A stretch of 64,000 nt of DNA, from the NCBI RefSeq assembly GCF_037975245.1, contig NC_092580.1, positions 16,566,001 through 16,630,000 on the forward strand, written 5' to 3'. This document shows, piece by piece, positions 11,197 through 22,548 of the stretch (positions are counted from its first letter, which is position 1; every line of letters starts with the position of its first letter). The DNA comes from Apostichopus japonicus (Eukaryota > Echinodermata > Holothuroidea > Aspidochirotida > Stichopodidae). Both the position numbers and the translations under genes were made by a program. The notes under the pieces were generated by a model. The model had not been told where the DNA came from, did not search any database, and was given only the letters and a program-made list of their open reading frames with translations.

Positions 11197-12190
11197 CTTT
11201 CACTTCCAGCTCCAAGTAAAGAAATTATTAAGGGGATTAATTCCAAGTTTTATAACTTTGTATGGGGAGGTAAAGTAGATAGGATCAGTAGAAATCAAAT
11301 GGCGCTTCCCGTTACAAAAGGGGGTGCTAGCATGATTCAATTTGAACCTTTGGCGAAGGCACTTAAAATTACTAGGATTTGTAGATTGCCTAATTATAAC
11401 ATTGGCAGTAATTAAAGGTGTGTAATTTATATAAAGTGAATACTCCTCATTGTAATTTTGATTACTCTTCTTGTACTCATTGGGATAGAGTTATTAAAGA
11501 AAGTAAAAATACCTTTTGGAAAAGTTTTTTTTCCAGCCTGGTAGGATTTTTACTGTTTCGCTCAAGCCCCAAAATATTCATGGTGTTTTAAGTTCCAGTA
11601 TTTGGCACAATGAAAAAATTAAGGTGGGTAATATATGCATTTTGTATAAAGATTGGCACAGACATGGTATATGATATGTTAACGATCTAATAAACTCAAA
11701 GGGTGAGTTTTTAACTGCTGATGAGATTTATACAAAATATGATGTGACCACAAATGTTCTTCACTTGCATGGTATTAAAAAGGCAATAGAGAAATCATTT
11801 TCTGGTCTATTAGGTCAGAGAAATAATTATCCTTGTGCACTTTTTGTGGTGTGGCAGATGAGAGTTTAATTCATTTATTTTCGGAATGCGGCTTCACCCA
11901 GAAAGTATGGAGGGATTTTCAAAACGGGGTTCAGATCAAACTGAATATCAATATTGCAGTTAGTAAAGAGCTTGTTCTGTTTGGAAATTAATTGTACAAA
12001 GACTATGTGTTAATAACATCCTTTTGATTCTGAAATTTTTCTGTTTACAAAAGTAAGGTTAAAAATGAGAAACCTTCCTTTAGCTATGGTAAAATTGATT
12101 TGAAGAAATTTTATCTAAATTAAGAAAAGTTTAATAAAACTAATTGTAAGCAACATACTTTTGATATCAGATGGCATAACTGGAAAGCTT

Positions 12191-13434
12191 TATTTGTAGT
12201 TGAATGATTTATTTGTTGTTGTTGATAATATTGCATGGTGTTTGGTCCATCTCTGTCCTGTCTTGGACTCTCTTCAATCATACTTTCTCTTTGGTTTTCT
12301 TTCAACATAATCCCAAGGTAAACTGTTGACCGTGTTAAAGAGGCTCAATTTGAGATTCAGCAATTGTTCAAAAACAAATTAATACAAAAACCATTATTAT
12401 AACAAACATAACAAATGTAATAATTAAAGGACAATTGAAGAACAATGAAGTACATGTGGCTCGATGATGTCAAATGTAAACTTGATTAGTTCTTCAGCCT
12501 TGTGTGTACAGAAAATTTAAGTTTATATCGTATATATCCCAAATGGAATAAGAATTTTGTTATTCATGGCATATATCACATGAACCAATAATGGTTTTAG
12601 GATTTTTGTCTTCTTTAATAAGAGTAGTAACAAACTCCAGCTAAAATGCTCTACTACTAAATGATGTTCTTAGATACCTTTCATATTTAAGACGAGAAAC
12701 ATGGTATCTTTTACCATACTTGTTCATGCGGTTAAGTAGGCTATAAGTCTATATATGTTATTACAAGAAATCAAACTGTAACAGCTACTGTCGATTAATC
12801 CAGTTATAGTAACCTATGAACTTAAAGGTGCCATCAAAATGTGCAGATCCTTTTCTGCATATTTGCTGCAAACTGTTGAACTGATAGCATTCTGATGCAA
12901 GCGTAATTAAACTGTTTGTTGAAAATGTTGAATTTCAAGATTAATTAAGTCATCAATGTTGCTGCAAATTGTGGAAATGATGACTTTATGATCTGAACAT
13001 AACTGATCTTTTTGTTCCAAAATATTGAATGTGCAATTGTAACTTTCTTCCTGGGATACCTCTGCTGGGACCAGGAAACCTGCCAGGAATTCCATGAATT
13101 AAGCAACCAGCAATAAGAACATTGCAATTTATATTTGGGATATACTGGAAACAAGATTGAAAAGAAACTTATCATTAATTTCTTCTTGTTTGCTTTTAGA
13201 ACGATGACAAGGCGAATGAGAGGAACCAAATGATGAAACTAACTAATAGAAGAACAAAGAACGATGTGATACTGAGTGTTATAATGATAATTAGGGTATC
13301 ATTTTCCATACAAAGGTCCAATTGTTCTATACTAGTTCATATACTCTTCTCCCTAACCCTTCCCCTCCCTTCCCTCCCCTCCCTCCCTCCCCTTCCCACC
13401 TCCCCACAACCAACCCACCACACCTCACCACTAT
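12191..13434. other. Noncoding DNA, no gene recognised
   Basis: No coding domain was seen. The right end (about 13335-13430) is a pyrimidine tract (CCCTCCCTTCCC type followed by ACCACACCTCACC). It is repeated in related form at 14705-14785 and in both places leads into an 18 bp GTATCTAAG minisatellite. Confidence 0.4.
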
Positions 13435-13672
13435 CTAAGCGTGAGTAGCTATTTAAGAGTGACCAGGTATCTAAGAGTGACCAAGTATCTAAGCGTGACC
13501 AGGTATCTAATTGGACCAGTTACATAGGCGTGACTACTGTAGGTATCTAAGAGTGACCAGGTATCTAGAGTGACAAGGTATCTAAGAGTGACCAGGTATC
13601 TTAGAGTGACCAGGTATCTAAGCATGACCAGGTATCTAAGCGTGACCAGGGATATAAGGGTGACAATAACTT
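13435..13672. repeat. 18 bp minisatellite, GTATCTAAG type
   Basis: About 13 units of the 18 bp monomer AGGTATCTAAGAGTGACC lie in tandem, with variants such as AAGCGTGACC and AAGCATGACC. This is the first of several arrays of the same monomer family; related arrays are at 14540-14690, 14790-16225, inside the 1.55 kb array and at 45330-46185. Confidence 0.9.
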
Positions 13673-13673
13673 T

Positions 13674-13990
13674 GAGGGGTCACCCCTCGTAATCATGGTC
13701 ACCCCTCGTAATCATGGTCACCCCTCGTAATCATGGTCACCCCTCGTAATCATGGTCACCCCTCGTAATCATGGTCACCCCTCGTAATCATGGTCACCCC
13801 TCGTAATCATGGTCACCCCTCGTAATCATGGTCACCCCTCGTAATCATCGTCACCCCTCGTAATCATCGTCACCCCTGGTAATCATGGTCACCCCTCGTA
13901 ATCATGGTCACCCCTCGTAATCATGGTCACCCCTCGTAATCATCGTCACCATTCGTACTCATCGTCACGCCTCGCACTCATCCTCACCCC
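13674..13990. repeat. 19 bp minisatellite, left arm of an inverted array
   Basis: About 16 units of the 19 bp CACCCCTCGTAATCATGGT lie in tandem. The array begins at a short palindrome, GAGGGGTCACCCCTC (13674-13688). Its reverse complement resembles the monomer of the next array, so the two arrays form opposite arms. Toward the centre the units become CGTCACGCCTCGCACTCAT, which is closer to the complement of the right arm. Confidence 0.9.
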
Positions 13991-14540
13991 TTGCACTGCG
14001 AGGGATGCGAGGGGTGGTGTTGAGTGTGACGATGAGTGCGAGGTGTGACGATGAATGCGAGGTGTGACGATGAGTGCGAGGGGTGACGATGAGTGCGAGG
14101 GGTGACGATGAGTGCGAGGGGTGACGATGAGTGCGAGGGGTGACGATGAGTGCGAGGGGTGACGATGAGTGCGAGGTGTGACGATGAGTGCGAGGGGTGA
14201 CGATGAGTGCGAGGGGTGACGATGAGTGCGAGGGGTGACGATGAGTGCGAGGGGTGACGATGAGTGCGAGGGGTGACGATGAGTGCGAGGGGTGACGATG
14301 AGTGCGAGGGGTGACGATGAGTGCGAGGGGTGACGATGAGTGCGAGGGGTGACGATGAGTGCGAGGGGTGACGATGAGTGCGAGGGGTGACGATGAGTGC
14401 GAGGGGTGACGATGAGTGCGAGGGGTGACGATGAGTGCGAGGTGTGACGATGAGTGCGAGGGGTGACGATGAGTGCGAGGGGTGACGATGAGTGCGAGGG
14501 GTGACGATGAGTGCGAGGGGTGACGATGAGTGCGAGGGTT
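13991..14540. repeat. 19 bp minisatellite, right arm of the inverted array
   Basis: About 28 units of the 19 bp GTGACGATGAGTGCGAGGG lie in tandem. Only a few units differ, with AGGTGTG replacing AGGGGTG. The monomer is the approximate reverse complement of the 13674-13990 monomer, and the junction lies near 13995 (CACCCCTTGCACTGCGAGGGATGCGAGGGGTG). The right arm is much more homogeneous, and longer, than the left, which points to separate expansion after inversion. Confidence 0.92.
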
Positions 14541-14850
14541 AGGTATCTAAGGGTGACGAGGTATCTAAGAATGATAAGGTATCTAAGTGTGACTAGGTAT
14601 CTAAGAGTGACTAGGTATCTAAGAGTGACCAGGTATCTAAGAGTGATTAGGTATTAAGCATGACTAGGTATCTAAGAGTGACGATGAGTGCTAGGGGTGA
14701 TGATACTATTCTCCCTAATCCCTCCCCTCCCTACCCTTCCCAACTCCCACCTCACCTGACCACACACCACACCTCTCCTCACCTATATCTAAGCTGGACC
14801 AGGTATCTAAGAGTGACCAGGTATCCAGTCGTCACCAAGTATCTAGGTGT
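14541..14850. repeat. 18 bp minisatellite segment and duplicated pyrimidine tract
   Basis: About eight GTATCTAAG-type 18 bp units occupy 14541-14690. They are followed by a pyrimidine-rich stretch (14705-14785), which is a diverged copy of 13335-13430, and then more GTATCTAAG-type units to about 14850. The order pyrimidine tract then minisatellite therefore occurs twice, indicating a duplication of roughly 1.35 kb that spans the inverted 19 bp arrays. Confidence 0.75.
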
Positions 14851-16225
14851 GACCAGGTTTCAAGGCAGGTATCTGAGCATATCTGAGTGCAACTGGGTAT
14901 CTGAGAGCAACCAGGTATCTGAGCACGACCCACTATCTGAGTGCGATCAGGAATCTGAGGGCAACCGGGTATCTCACAGGGTATCTGAGTGTGACCGGGT
15001 ATCTGAGCGCAAACGAGTATCTGACGGGTATCTGAGTGTGACCGGGTATCTGAACGTGACCGTATATCTGTCCACAACCGGGTATCTGACAGGGTTTCTG
15101 AGTGTGACCGGGTATCAGAGCTCGACTGGTGTCTGAGCGCAACTGGGTGTCTGACCACAACTGGGTATCTGACGAGGTATCTGAGTGTGACCGGATATCT
15201 GAGTGCGACTGGGTATCAGAGCGTGACTGGTATCTGAGTGCAACCGGGAATCTGACAGGGTATCTGAGTGTGACCGGGTATGTGAGCATGACCAGGTATC
15301 AGAGCGCGATCATGTATCTGAGCACAACTGGTTATCTGACAGGGTATCTGAGTGCGACTGGGTATCAGAGCGCGACTGGTATCTGAGCGCAACTGGGTAT
15401 CTGACAGGGTTTCTGAGTGTGACCGGATGTGTGAACGTGACCGGGTTTCAGAGCGCAACCGTGTATCTGTGCACAACTGGGTATCTAACAGGGTATCCGA
15501 GTGTGACCAGGTATCAGAGCGCAGCTGGTATCTGAGCGCAACTGGGTGTCTGAACACAACTGGGTGTCTGACGAGGTATCTGAGTGTGTCCGGATATCTG
15601 AGTGCGACTGGGTATCAGAGTGTGACTGGTATCTGAGTGCAACCAAATATCTGACTGGGTATCTGAGTGTGACTGGGTATCTGAGCGATCGGGTATCAGA
15701 GCGCGACCATGTATCTGAGCACAACTGGGTATCTGACAGGGTATCCGAGTGACCGGGTATCAGAGCGCGACTGGTATCTGAGCGCAACTGGGTGTCTGAA
15801 CACAACTGGGTGTCTGACGAGGTATCTGAGTGTGTCCGGATATCTGAGTGCGACTGGGTATCAGAGCGTGACTGGTATCTGAGTGCAACTGGGTATCTGA
15901 CAGGGTATCTGAGTGTGACTGGGTATGTGAGCGTGACCGGGTATCAGAGCGCGACGGTGTATCTGAGCACAACTGGGTATCTGACAGAGTATCTGAGTGT
16001 GACCGGGTATCAGAGAGCGACTGGTATCTGAGCGCAACTGGGTGTCTGCACACAACTGTGTGTCTGACGAGGTATCTGAGTGTGTCCGGATATCTGAGTG
16101 CGACTGGGTATCAGAGCGCGACTGGTATCTGAGTGCAACCAGATATCTGACAGGGTATCTGAGTGCCGCTGGGTATCTGAAGGCGACTGGGTATCCGAGC
16201 ACGACTGGGTATCTGAAAGAGTATA
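14851..16225. repeat. 18 bp minisatellite, GTATCTGAG type
   Basis: About 75 units of an 18 bp monomer GGGTATCTGAGTGCGACT lie in tandem, with alternating variants (GTATCAGAGCGCGACT, GTATCTGAGCACAACT, GTATCTGACAGG). The variants form a secondary period of several monomers; the same order of variants appears at about 15150-15400, 15540-15750, 15790-16030 and 16040-16220. Because the period is a multiple of three, several frames on both strands stay open as low-complexity S/E/D/W/V or Y/L/S/A/T peptides, which I do not call genes. Confidence 0.92.
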
Positions 16226-16228
16226 TAT

Positions 16229-19200
16229 TTCTATTTTACAGATGTTCCAGACTTCCAGATGCTATGGATGTTATCACTATCAACAAGCTCCACCGACCAC
16301 CAGCCTGTTGCCACGAGCAAAAGAGTCATGCAGTATGTGTGTTTGTATGACAATGATTTTACTGTATATTTTATTGCTGATTTGAAAAGTGTTTTTAATA
16401 AAATAAAACATGGCATCATTGGTTAAAGAAATGCCTGATTAATTTTTTCTAGTTTATATTTTATAGATGTTCCAGACTTCCTCAGCCACCAAATACCACC
16501 ATCAACAAACTGCACCTTCCACCGACCACCAGCCTTTTGCCACTAGCAAAACAGTAATGCAGTATGTGTGTTTGTATTACAATGATTTTACCATATATTT
16601 TTATGCAGATTTGAAGAATGTTTTTAATAAAATAAAACATAGCATCTTTTGTTAGAGAAATGCCTGATTCGTTTCTTTCTAGCTTATATTTTACAGATGT
16701 CCCAGACTTCCCCAGTCACCAACCACCAAATACCTTGATCAACAAACTGCACCTTCCACCGACCACCAGCCTTTTGCCACTAGCAAAAGAGTTATGCAGT
16801 ATGTGTGTTTGTATTACAATGATTTTTAATATATATTTTTATGCAGATTTGAAGAATGATTTAAATAAAATAAAACATGGCATCTTTTGTTAGAGAGATG
16901 CCTGATTCGTTTCTTGATAGCTTATATTTTACAGATGTTCCAGACATGCCCAGCCACCAAATACCACGATCAACAAGCTCCACCTTCCACCGACCAACAG
17001 CCTGTTGCCACGAGCAAAAGAGTAATGCAGTATGTGTTTGTATTACAATGATTCTACTATATATTTTTATGCAGATTTGAAGAGGGTTTTAAATAAAATA
17101 AAACATGGCATCATTTGTTAAAGAAATGCCTGATTGTTATTTCTAGTTAATATTTTATAGATGTTCCAGACTTCCTCAGCCACCAAATACCACCATCAAC
17201 AAGCTCCACCGACCATCAGCCACCAACCTTTCACCACGAGCAAAAGAGTAATGCAGTATGTGTGTTTGTATTACAATGATTTTTAATATATATTTTATGC
17301 AGATTTGAAGAATGATTTAAATAAAATAAAACATGGCATCTTTTGTTAGAGAGATGCCTGATTCGTTTCTTTCTAGCTTATATTTTACAGATGTTCCAGA
17401 CTTGCCCAGCCACCAAATACCACCATCAACAAGCTCCACCTTCCACCGACCAACAGCCTGTTGCCACGAGCAAAAGGGTAATGCAGTATGTGTGTTTGTA
17501 TTACAATGATTCTACTATATATTTTTATGCAGATTTGAAGAGGGTTTTAAATAAAATAAAACATGGCATCATTTGTTAAAGAAATGCCTGATTGTTATTT
17601 CTAGATTATATTTTATAGATGTTCCAGACTTCCTCAGCCACCAAATACCACCATCAACAAGCTCCACCGACTATCAGCCACCAACCTTTCACCACGAGCA
17701 AAAGAGTAATGCAGTATGGGTGTTTGTATTACAACGATTTTAAATATATATTTTTATGCAGATTTGAAGAGTGTTTCAAATAAAATAAAACATGGAATTA
17801 GTTGTTAGAGAATGCCTGAGTATTTTTTCTAGTTTATATTTTATAGATGTTCCAGATTACCCAGCCACCAAATACCACCATCAACAAGCTCCACGGGCCA
17901 CCAGCCAACAGCCTGTTGCCACGAGCAAAAGAGTAATGCAGTATGTACGTTTGTATTACCATGATTTTACCATATATTCTTATGCAGATTTGAAGAGTGT
18001 TTTAAATAAAATAAAACATAGAATCATTTGTTAGAGAATGCCTGAGTATTTTTTCTAGTTTATATTTTATAGATGTTCCAGACTTCCCCAGCCAATAAAT
18101 ACCACCATCAACAAGTTCCACCGACCCCCAGCCAACCTCCTGTTGCCACGAGCAAAAGAGTAATGCAGTATGTGTGTTTGTATGACAATGATTTTACTGT
18201 ATATTTTAATTCAGATTTGAAGAATGATTTATATAAAATAAAACATGTCATCTTTGTTTAGAGAGATGCCTGATTCGTTTACTTCTAGCTTATATTTTAC
18301 AGATGTTCCAGACTTGCCCAGCCACCAAATACCTTGATCAACAAACTGCACCTTCCACCGACCAGCAGCCTTTTGCCAATAGCAAAAGAGTAATGCACTA
18401 TGTGTGTTTGTATGACTATGATTTTACTGTATATTTTAATGCAGATTTGAAGAGTGTCACAAATAAAATAAAACATGGCATCTTTTGTTAGAGAGATGCC
18501 TGATTCGTTTACTTCTAGCTTATATTTTACAGATGTTCCAGACTTTCCCAGCCACCAAATACCACCATCAACAAACTGCACCTTCCACCGACCACCAGCT
18601 TTTGCCACTAGCAAAAGAGTAATGCAGTATGTGTGTTTGTATTACAATGATTTTTAATATATATTTTATGCAGATTTGAAGAATGATTTAAATAAAATAA
18701 AAAATGGCATCTTTTGTTAGAGAAATGCCTGATTCGTTTCTTTCTACCTTATATGTTACAGATGTTCCAGACTTACCCAGCCACCAAATACCACGATCAA
18801 CAAGCTCCACCGACCACCAGCCAACAGCCTGTTGCCAAGAGCAAAAGAGTAATGCAGTATGTACGTTTGTATGACAATAATTTTACCATATATTCTTATG
18901 CAGATTTGAAGAGTGTTTTAAATAAAATAAAAATTGGGAATCATTTGTTAGAGAATGCCTGATTATTTCTTTCTAGTTTATATTTTATAGATGTTCCAGA
19001 CTTCCCCAGCCAATAAATACCACCATCAACAAGCTCCACCGACCCCCAGCCAACAGCCTGTTGCCACGAGCAAAAGAGTAATGCAGTATGTGTGTTTGTA
19101 TGACATTCATTTTACTGTATATTTTAATGCAGATTTGAAGAATGATTTAAATAAAATAAAACATGGCATCATTTGTTAAAGAAATGCCTGAATGTTATTT

Positions 19201-19608
19201 CTAGTTTATATTTTATAGATGTTCCAGACTTCCCCAGCCAATAAATACCACCATCAACAAGCTCCGCCGACCCCCAGCCAACAGCCTGTTGCCACGAGCA
19301 AAAGAGTAATGCAGTATGTGTGTTTGTATGACATTGATTTTACTGTATATTTTAATGCAGATTTGAAGAATGATTTAAATAAAATAAAACATGGCATCAC
19401 TTGTTAAAGAAATGCCTGAATGTTATTTCTAGTTTATATTTTATAGATGTTCCAGACTTGCCCAGCCACTCAACACCACCAAAATCTACCACGCCCTTAT
19501 GTGTGTTTGTATTACAATGCTTTTACTATATATTTTTATGCGAATTTTGATGCGTGTTTACATGACATATAAATGCATCATTTTATTCTCATCTAGTTTA
19601 GGTTTTAT
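16229..19608 (+). repeat. ~228 bp satellite array, about 15 units
   Basis: Units start with ATGTTCCAGACTTCC at 16243, 16469, 16697, 16936, 17160, 17391, 17619, 17847, 18073, 18303, 18533, 18762, 18991, 19219 and 19447. Spacing is 224-239 bp, mostly 228-230. A diverged sixteenth start is at 19609. Each unit has the same order: a pyrimidine/AT stretch ending in TTTTACAG or TTTTATAG that resembles a 3' splice site, the ATGTTCCAG segment with CAACAAGCTCCACC, then AGCAAAAGAGTAATGCAGTATG, an AT-rich part, and AATAAAATAAAACATGG, which resembles a polyadenylation signal. The array joins the 18 bp minisatellite at its left edge; that same junction is reproduced inside every unit of the 1.55 kb array. 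Confidence 0.9.
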
Positions 19609-19659
19609 AGATGTTCCAGGTTTATTTCTCCATCCACCAACCACGAATTACCTCCATCC

Positions 19660-21000
19660 GCCCTGCCACAAGTCAACTCCACATGAAGTGACCGCTTGTA
19701 GTCAATGCCAGATGAAGTGACTGCTTGTAACCTCTGCCAGATATAGTGATGTGAGTGTAACCAGGTATCTGATCGTGACCGGGTATCAGAGCGCAACCGG
19801 GTATCAGAGCGCTACTGTGTATCTGAGCACAACTGGGTATCTGACAGGGTATTTGAGTGTAACCAGGTATCAGAGCGCGACTGGTATCTGAGTGCAACCG
19901 AATATCTGACGGGGTATCTGAGTGTGACCCGATATCTGAGCGTGACCGGGAATCAGAGCGCGATCATGTATCTGAGCACAACTGGGTATCTGACATGGTA
20001 TTTGAGTGTGACCGGGTATCAGAGCGCAACTGGTGTCTGAGCGTAACTGGGTGTCTAAACACAACTGGGTATCTGACGAGGTATCTGAGTGTGTCCGGAT
20101 ATCTGAGTGCGACTGGGTATCAGAGCGCGACTGGTTTCTGAGTGCAACCGAATATCTGACGGCGTATCTGAGTGTGACTGGGTATGTGAACGTGAACGGG
20201 TATCAGGGCGCGACCGTGTATCTGAGCACAACTGGGTATCTGACAGGGTATCTGAGTGTGACCGGGTATCAGAGCACGACTGGTATCTGATCGCAACTGG
20301 GTGTCTGAACACAACTGGGTATCTGACGGGGTATCTGAGTGTGACCGGATATCTGAGTGCGACTGGGTATCTGACGGGTTATCTGAGCGCGGCTGGGTCT
20401 CTGATGGCGACTTGGTATCTGAGCACGACTAGGTATCTGAACAGGTATATTTTTATATTTTACAGATGTTCCAGACTTCCAGATGTTATGGAAGTTCTTG
20501 ATGTCTTGGGAGTGTTAGCTCAGTGGTTGACGGCTCCTTTCATCATAAGGTCTCAGGTTCTAGTCACAAAGATATAGTGACTGCTTGCAGCCTCCGCCAG
20601 ATGAAGTGACCGCTTGCAGCCACCAGGAACTCAGCCATCTCCCGTCCTATCACCCAGTCTCCATAGTAAAAGTGATGATACTAGCAGATGTACACGGACT
20701 AGATTGATTCAAAGGGCCATTCCTGGGATGGTACACATGCTGGATCATGGAGGTCCGTACCAGATAAATTTGTTCTTCAATGTTGCATAGATTAATAGTC
20801 CTAAACTACTTTAAAAAAATTTCTTGAACATAGCTGTACAAGAGGAACCCATATCCAAAGATTGCTTCAATATTTTTGAGTAACATTTCTCTTGTTTCCT
20901 CGACAGCTTGAAGATGAACTGGCAGAAAATACCTGCAACCACCTCCAGGATATTTGATCGACCTTCCATCGTTAATCCACCACTGGGAATTCGTAATTTC
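19660..21000 (+). repeat. First, divergent short unit of the 1.55 kb array
   Basis: This unit is about 202 bp shorter than the others. It lacks a block of roughly eleven 18 bp monomers that in unit 2 corresponds to about 21572-21815 (the segment containing GGTTTCTCAGCGTAACTGG). Its left edge is fused to a decayed 228 bp repeat unit (AGATGTTCCAGGTTTATTT at 19608). The tail (20581-21000) is like that of the other units. It may be the founder-like end unit, or one that lost monomers. Confidence 0.8.
20508..20566 (+). ncRNA. tRNA-like SINE head (Pol III A and B boxes), one per unit
   Basis: GGGAGTG starts an acceptor-like stretch. TAGCTCAGTGG (20516-20526) is a perfect match to the tRNA A-box pattern TRGYNNARYGG. 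30 bp later GGTTCTAGTC (20556-20565) is a close B-box match (consensus GGTTCGANTCC). The anticodon-arm region (CCTTTCATCATAAGG) pairs imperfectly, and the 3' acceptor half is absent, so it is the head of a tRNA-derived SINE, not a tRNA gene. The same sequence recurs in each of the 16 units (for example 22056-22114). It could act as repeated internal Pol III promoters, but that is untested. Confidence 0.55.
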
Positions 21001-22548
21001 TGAATGCCCTGCCACAAGTCAACTCCACATGAAGTGACCGCTTGTAGTCAATGCCAGATGAAGTGACTGCTTGTAACCTCTGCCAGATATAGTGATGTGA
21101 GTGTAACCAGGTATCTGATCGTGACCGGATATCAGAGCGCAACCGGGTATCAGAGCGCTACTGTGTATCTGAGCACAACTGGGTATCTGACAGGGTATTT
21201 GAGTGTAACCAGGTATCAGAGCGCGACTGGTATCTGAGTGCAACCGAATATCTGACGGGGTATCTGAGTGTGACCCGATATCTGAGCGTGACCGGGAATC
21301 AGAGCGCGATCATGTATCTGAGCACAACTGGGTATCTGACATGGTATTTGAGTGTGACCGGGTATCAGAGCGCAACTGGTGTCTGAGCGTAACTGGGTGT
21401 CTAAACACAACTGGGTATCTGACGAGGTATCTGAGTGTGTCCGGATATCTGAGTGCGACTGGGTATCAGAGCGCGACTGGTTTCTGAGTGCAACCGAATA
21501 TCTGACGGCGTATCTGAGTGTGACTGGGTATGTGAACGTGAACGGGTATCAGGGCGCGACCGTGTATCTGAGCGCAACTGGGTATCTGACATGGTATTTG
21601 AGTGTGACCGGGTATCAGAGCGCAACTGGTTTCTCAGCGTAACTGGGTGTCTGACCACAACTGGGTGTCTGACGAGGTATCTGAGTGTGTCCGGATATCT
21701 GAGTGCGACTGGGTATCAGAGCGCGACTGGTATCTGAGTGCAACCGAATATCTAACGAGGTATCTGAGTGTGACCGGGTATGTGAGCGTGACCGGGTATC
21801 GGATCGCAACCGTGTATCAGAGCACGACTGGTATCTGATCGCAACTGGGTGTCTGAACACAACTGGGTATCTGACGGGGTATCTGAGTGTGACCGGATAT
21901 CTGAGTGCGACTGGGTATCTGACGGGTTATCTGAGCGCGGCTGGGTCTCTGATGGCGACTTGGTATCTGAGCACGACTAGGTATCTGAACAGGTATATTT
22001 TTATATTTTACAGATGTTCCAGACTTCCAGATGTTATGGAAGTTCTTGATGTCTTGGGAGTGTTAGCTCAGTGGTTGACGGCTCCTTTCATCATAAGGTC
22101 TCAGGTTCTAGTCACAAAGATATAGTGACTGCTTGCAGCCTCCGCCAGATGAAGTGACCGCTTGCAGCCACCAGGAACTCAGCCATCTCCCGTCCTATCA
22201 CCCAGTCTCCATAGTAAAAGTGATGATACTAGCAGATGTACACGGACTAGATTGATTCAAAGGGCCATTCCTGGGATGGTACACATGCTGGATCATGGAG
22301 GTCCGTACCAGATAAATTTGTTCTTCAATGTTGCATAGATTAATAGTCCTAAACTACTTTAAAAAAATTTCTCGAACATAGCTGTACAAGAGGAACCCAT
22401 ATCCAAAGATTGCTTCAATATTTTTGAGTAACATTTCTCTTGTTTCCTCGACAGCTTGAAGATGAACTGGCAGAAAATACCTGCAACCACCTCCAGGATA
22501 TTTGATCGACCTTCCATCGTTAATCCACCACTGGGAATTCGTAATTTC
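21001..22548 (+). repeat. Representative 1,548 bp unit and its parts
   Basis: 21001-21086: linker with two copies of a ~28 bp repeat (AGTGACCGCTTGTAGTC.., AGTGACTGCTTGTAACC..). 21087-21993: about 50 monomers of the 18 bp GTATCTGAG minisatellite. 21994-22055: AT-rich stretch ending TATTTTACAG then ATGTTCCAGACTTCCAGATG, homologous to the minisatellite/228 bp-repeat junction at 16222-16262. 22056-22114: tRNA-like piece. 22115-22175: two more ~28 bp repeats (AGTGACTGCTTGCAGCC..). 22176-22548: sequence not found elsewhere in the window outside the array. The composition suggests the unit was assembled from the neighbouring arrays plus a SINE before amplification. Confidence 0.85.

Larger units (their letters stand above)
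9836..12190 (+). pseudogene. Decayed L1/Tx1-type LINE reverse transcriptase, 3' half
   Basis: The RT core is at 9900-9945, reading GDMEYKVLQYADDTTII, with the YADD catalytic motif. After a frameshift near 9970 comes LKINMDKTSAVWIGSKKG (from 10015) and a tryptophan-rich SWVEDNMFSYLGATL block. The frame is then split by an inserted or duplicated stretch and resumes at 11170-11415 with LLKLNHLVLSLPAPSKEIIK, FYNFVWGGKVDRISRNQM and a K-GG-x-x-MI block. These are characteristic of L1/Tx1-like LINE proteins. Farther on, in broken frames (about 11830-11910), a C-x-x-C-x-x-x-x-E-x-L-x-H-L-F-x-x-C knuckle is readable, and the protein fades at about 12190. Multiple frameshifts and stops make it nonfunctional. 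The EN domain and the 5' half are absent. Confidence 0.7.

Noticed and set aside
13435-14540. CRISPR-like regularity of short repeats
   Set aside because: The repeats are directly tandem with no unique spacers, in eukaryotic sequence without cas genes.
14658-16350. Many overlapping open frames of 60-158 codons on both strands (SECDRVSE, YLSATGYLS, SDTRSHSDT type repeats)
   Set aside because: They are translations of the 18 bp minisatellite. A period divisible by three keeps several frames open at once on both strands; no start context, domains or unique sequence.
20508-20566. A functional tRNA gene in each satellite unit
   Set aside because: There is no 3' acceptor half, the D and anticodon arms pair poorly, and the T-loop has a mismatch; it is a SINE head fragment at most.
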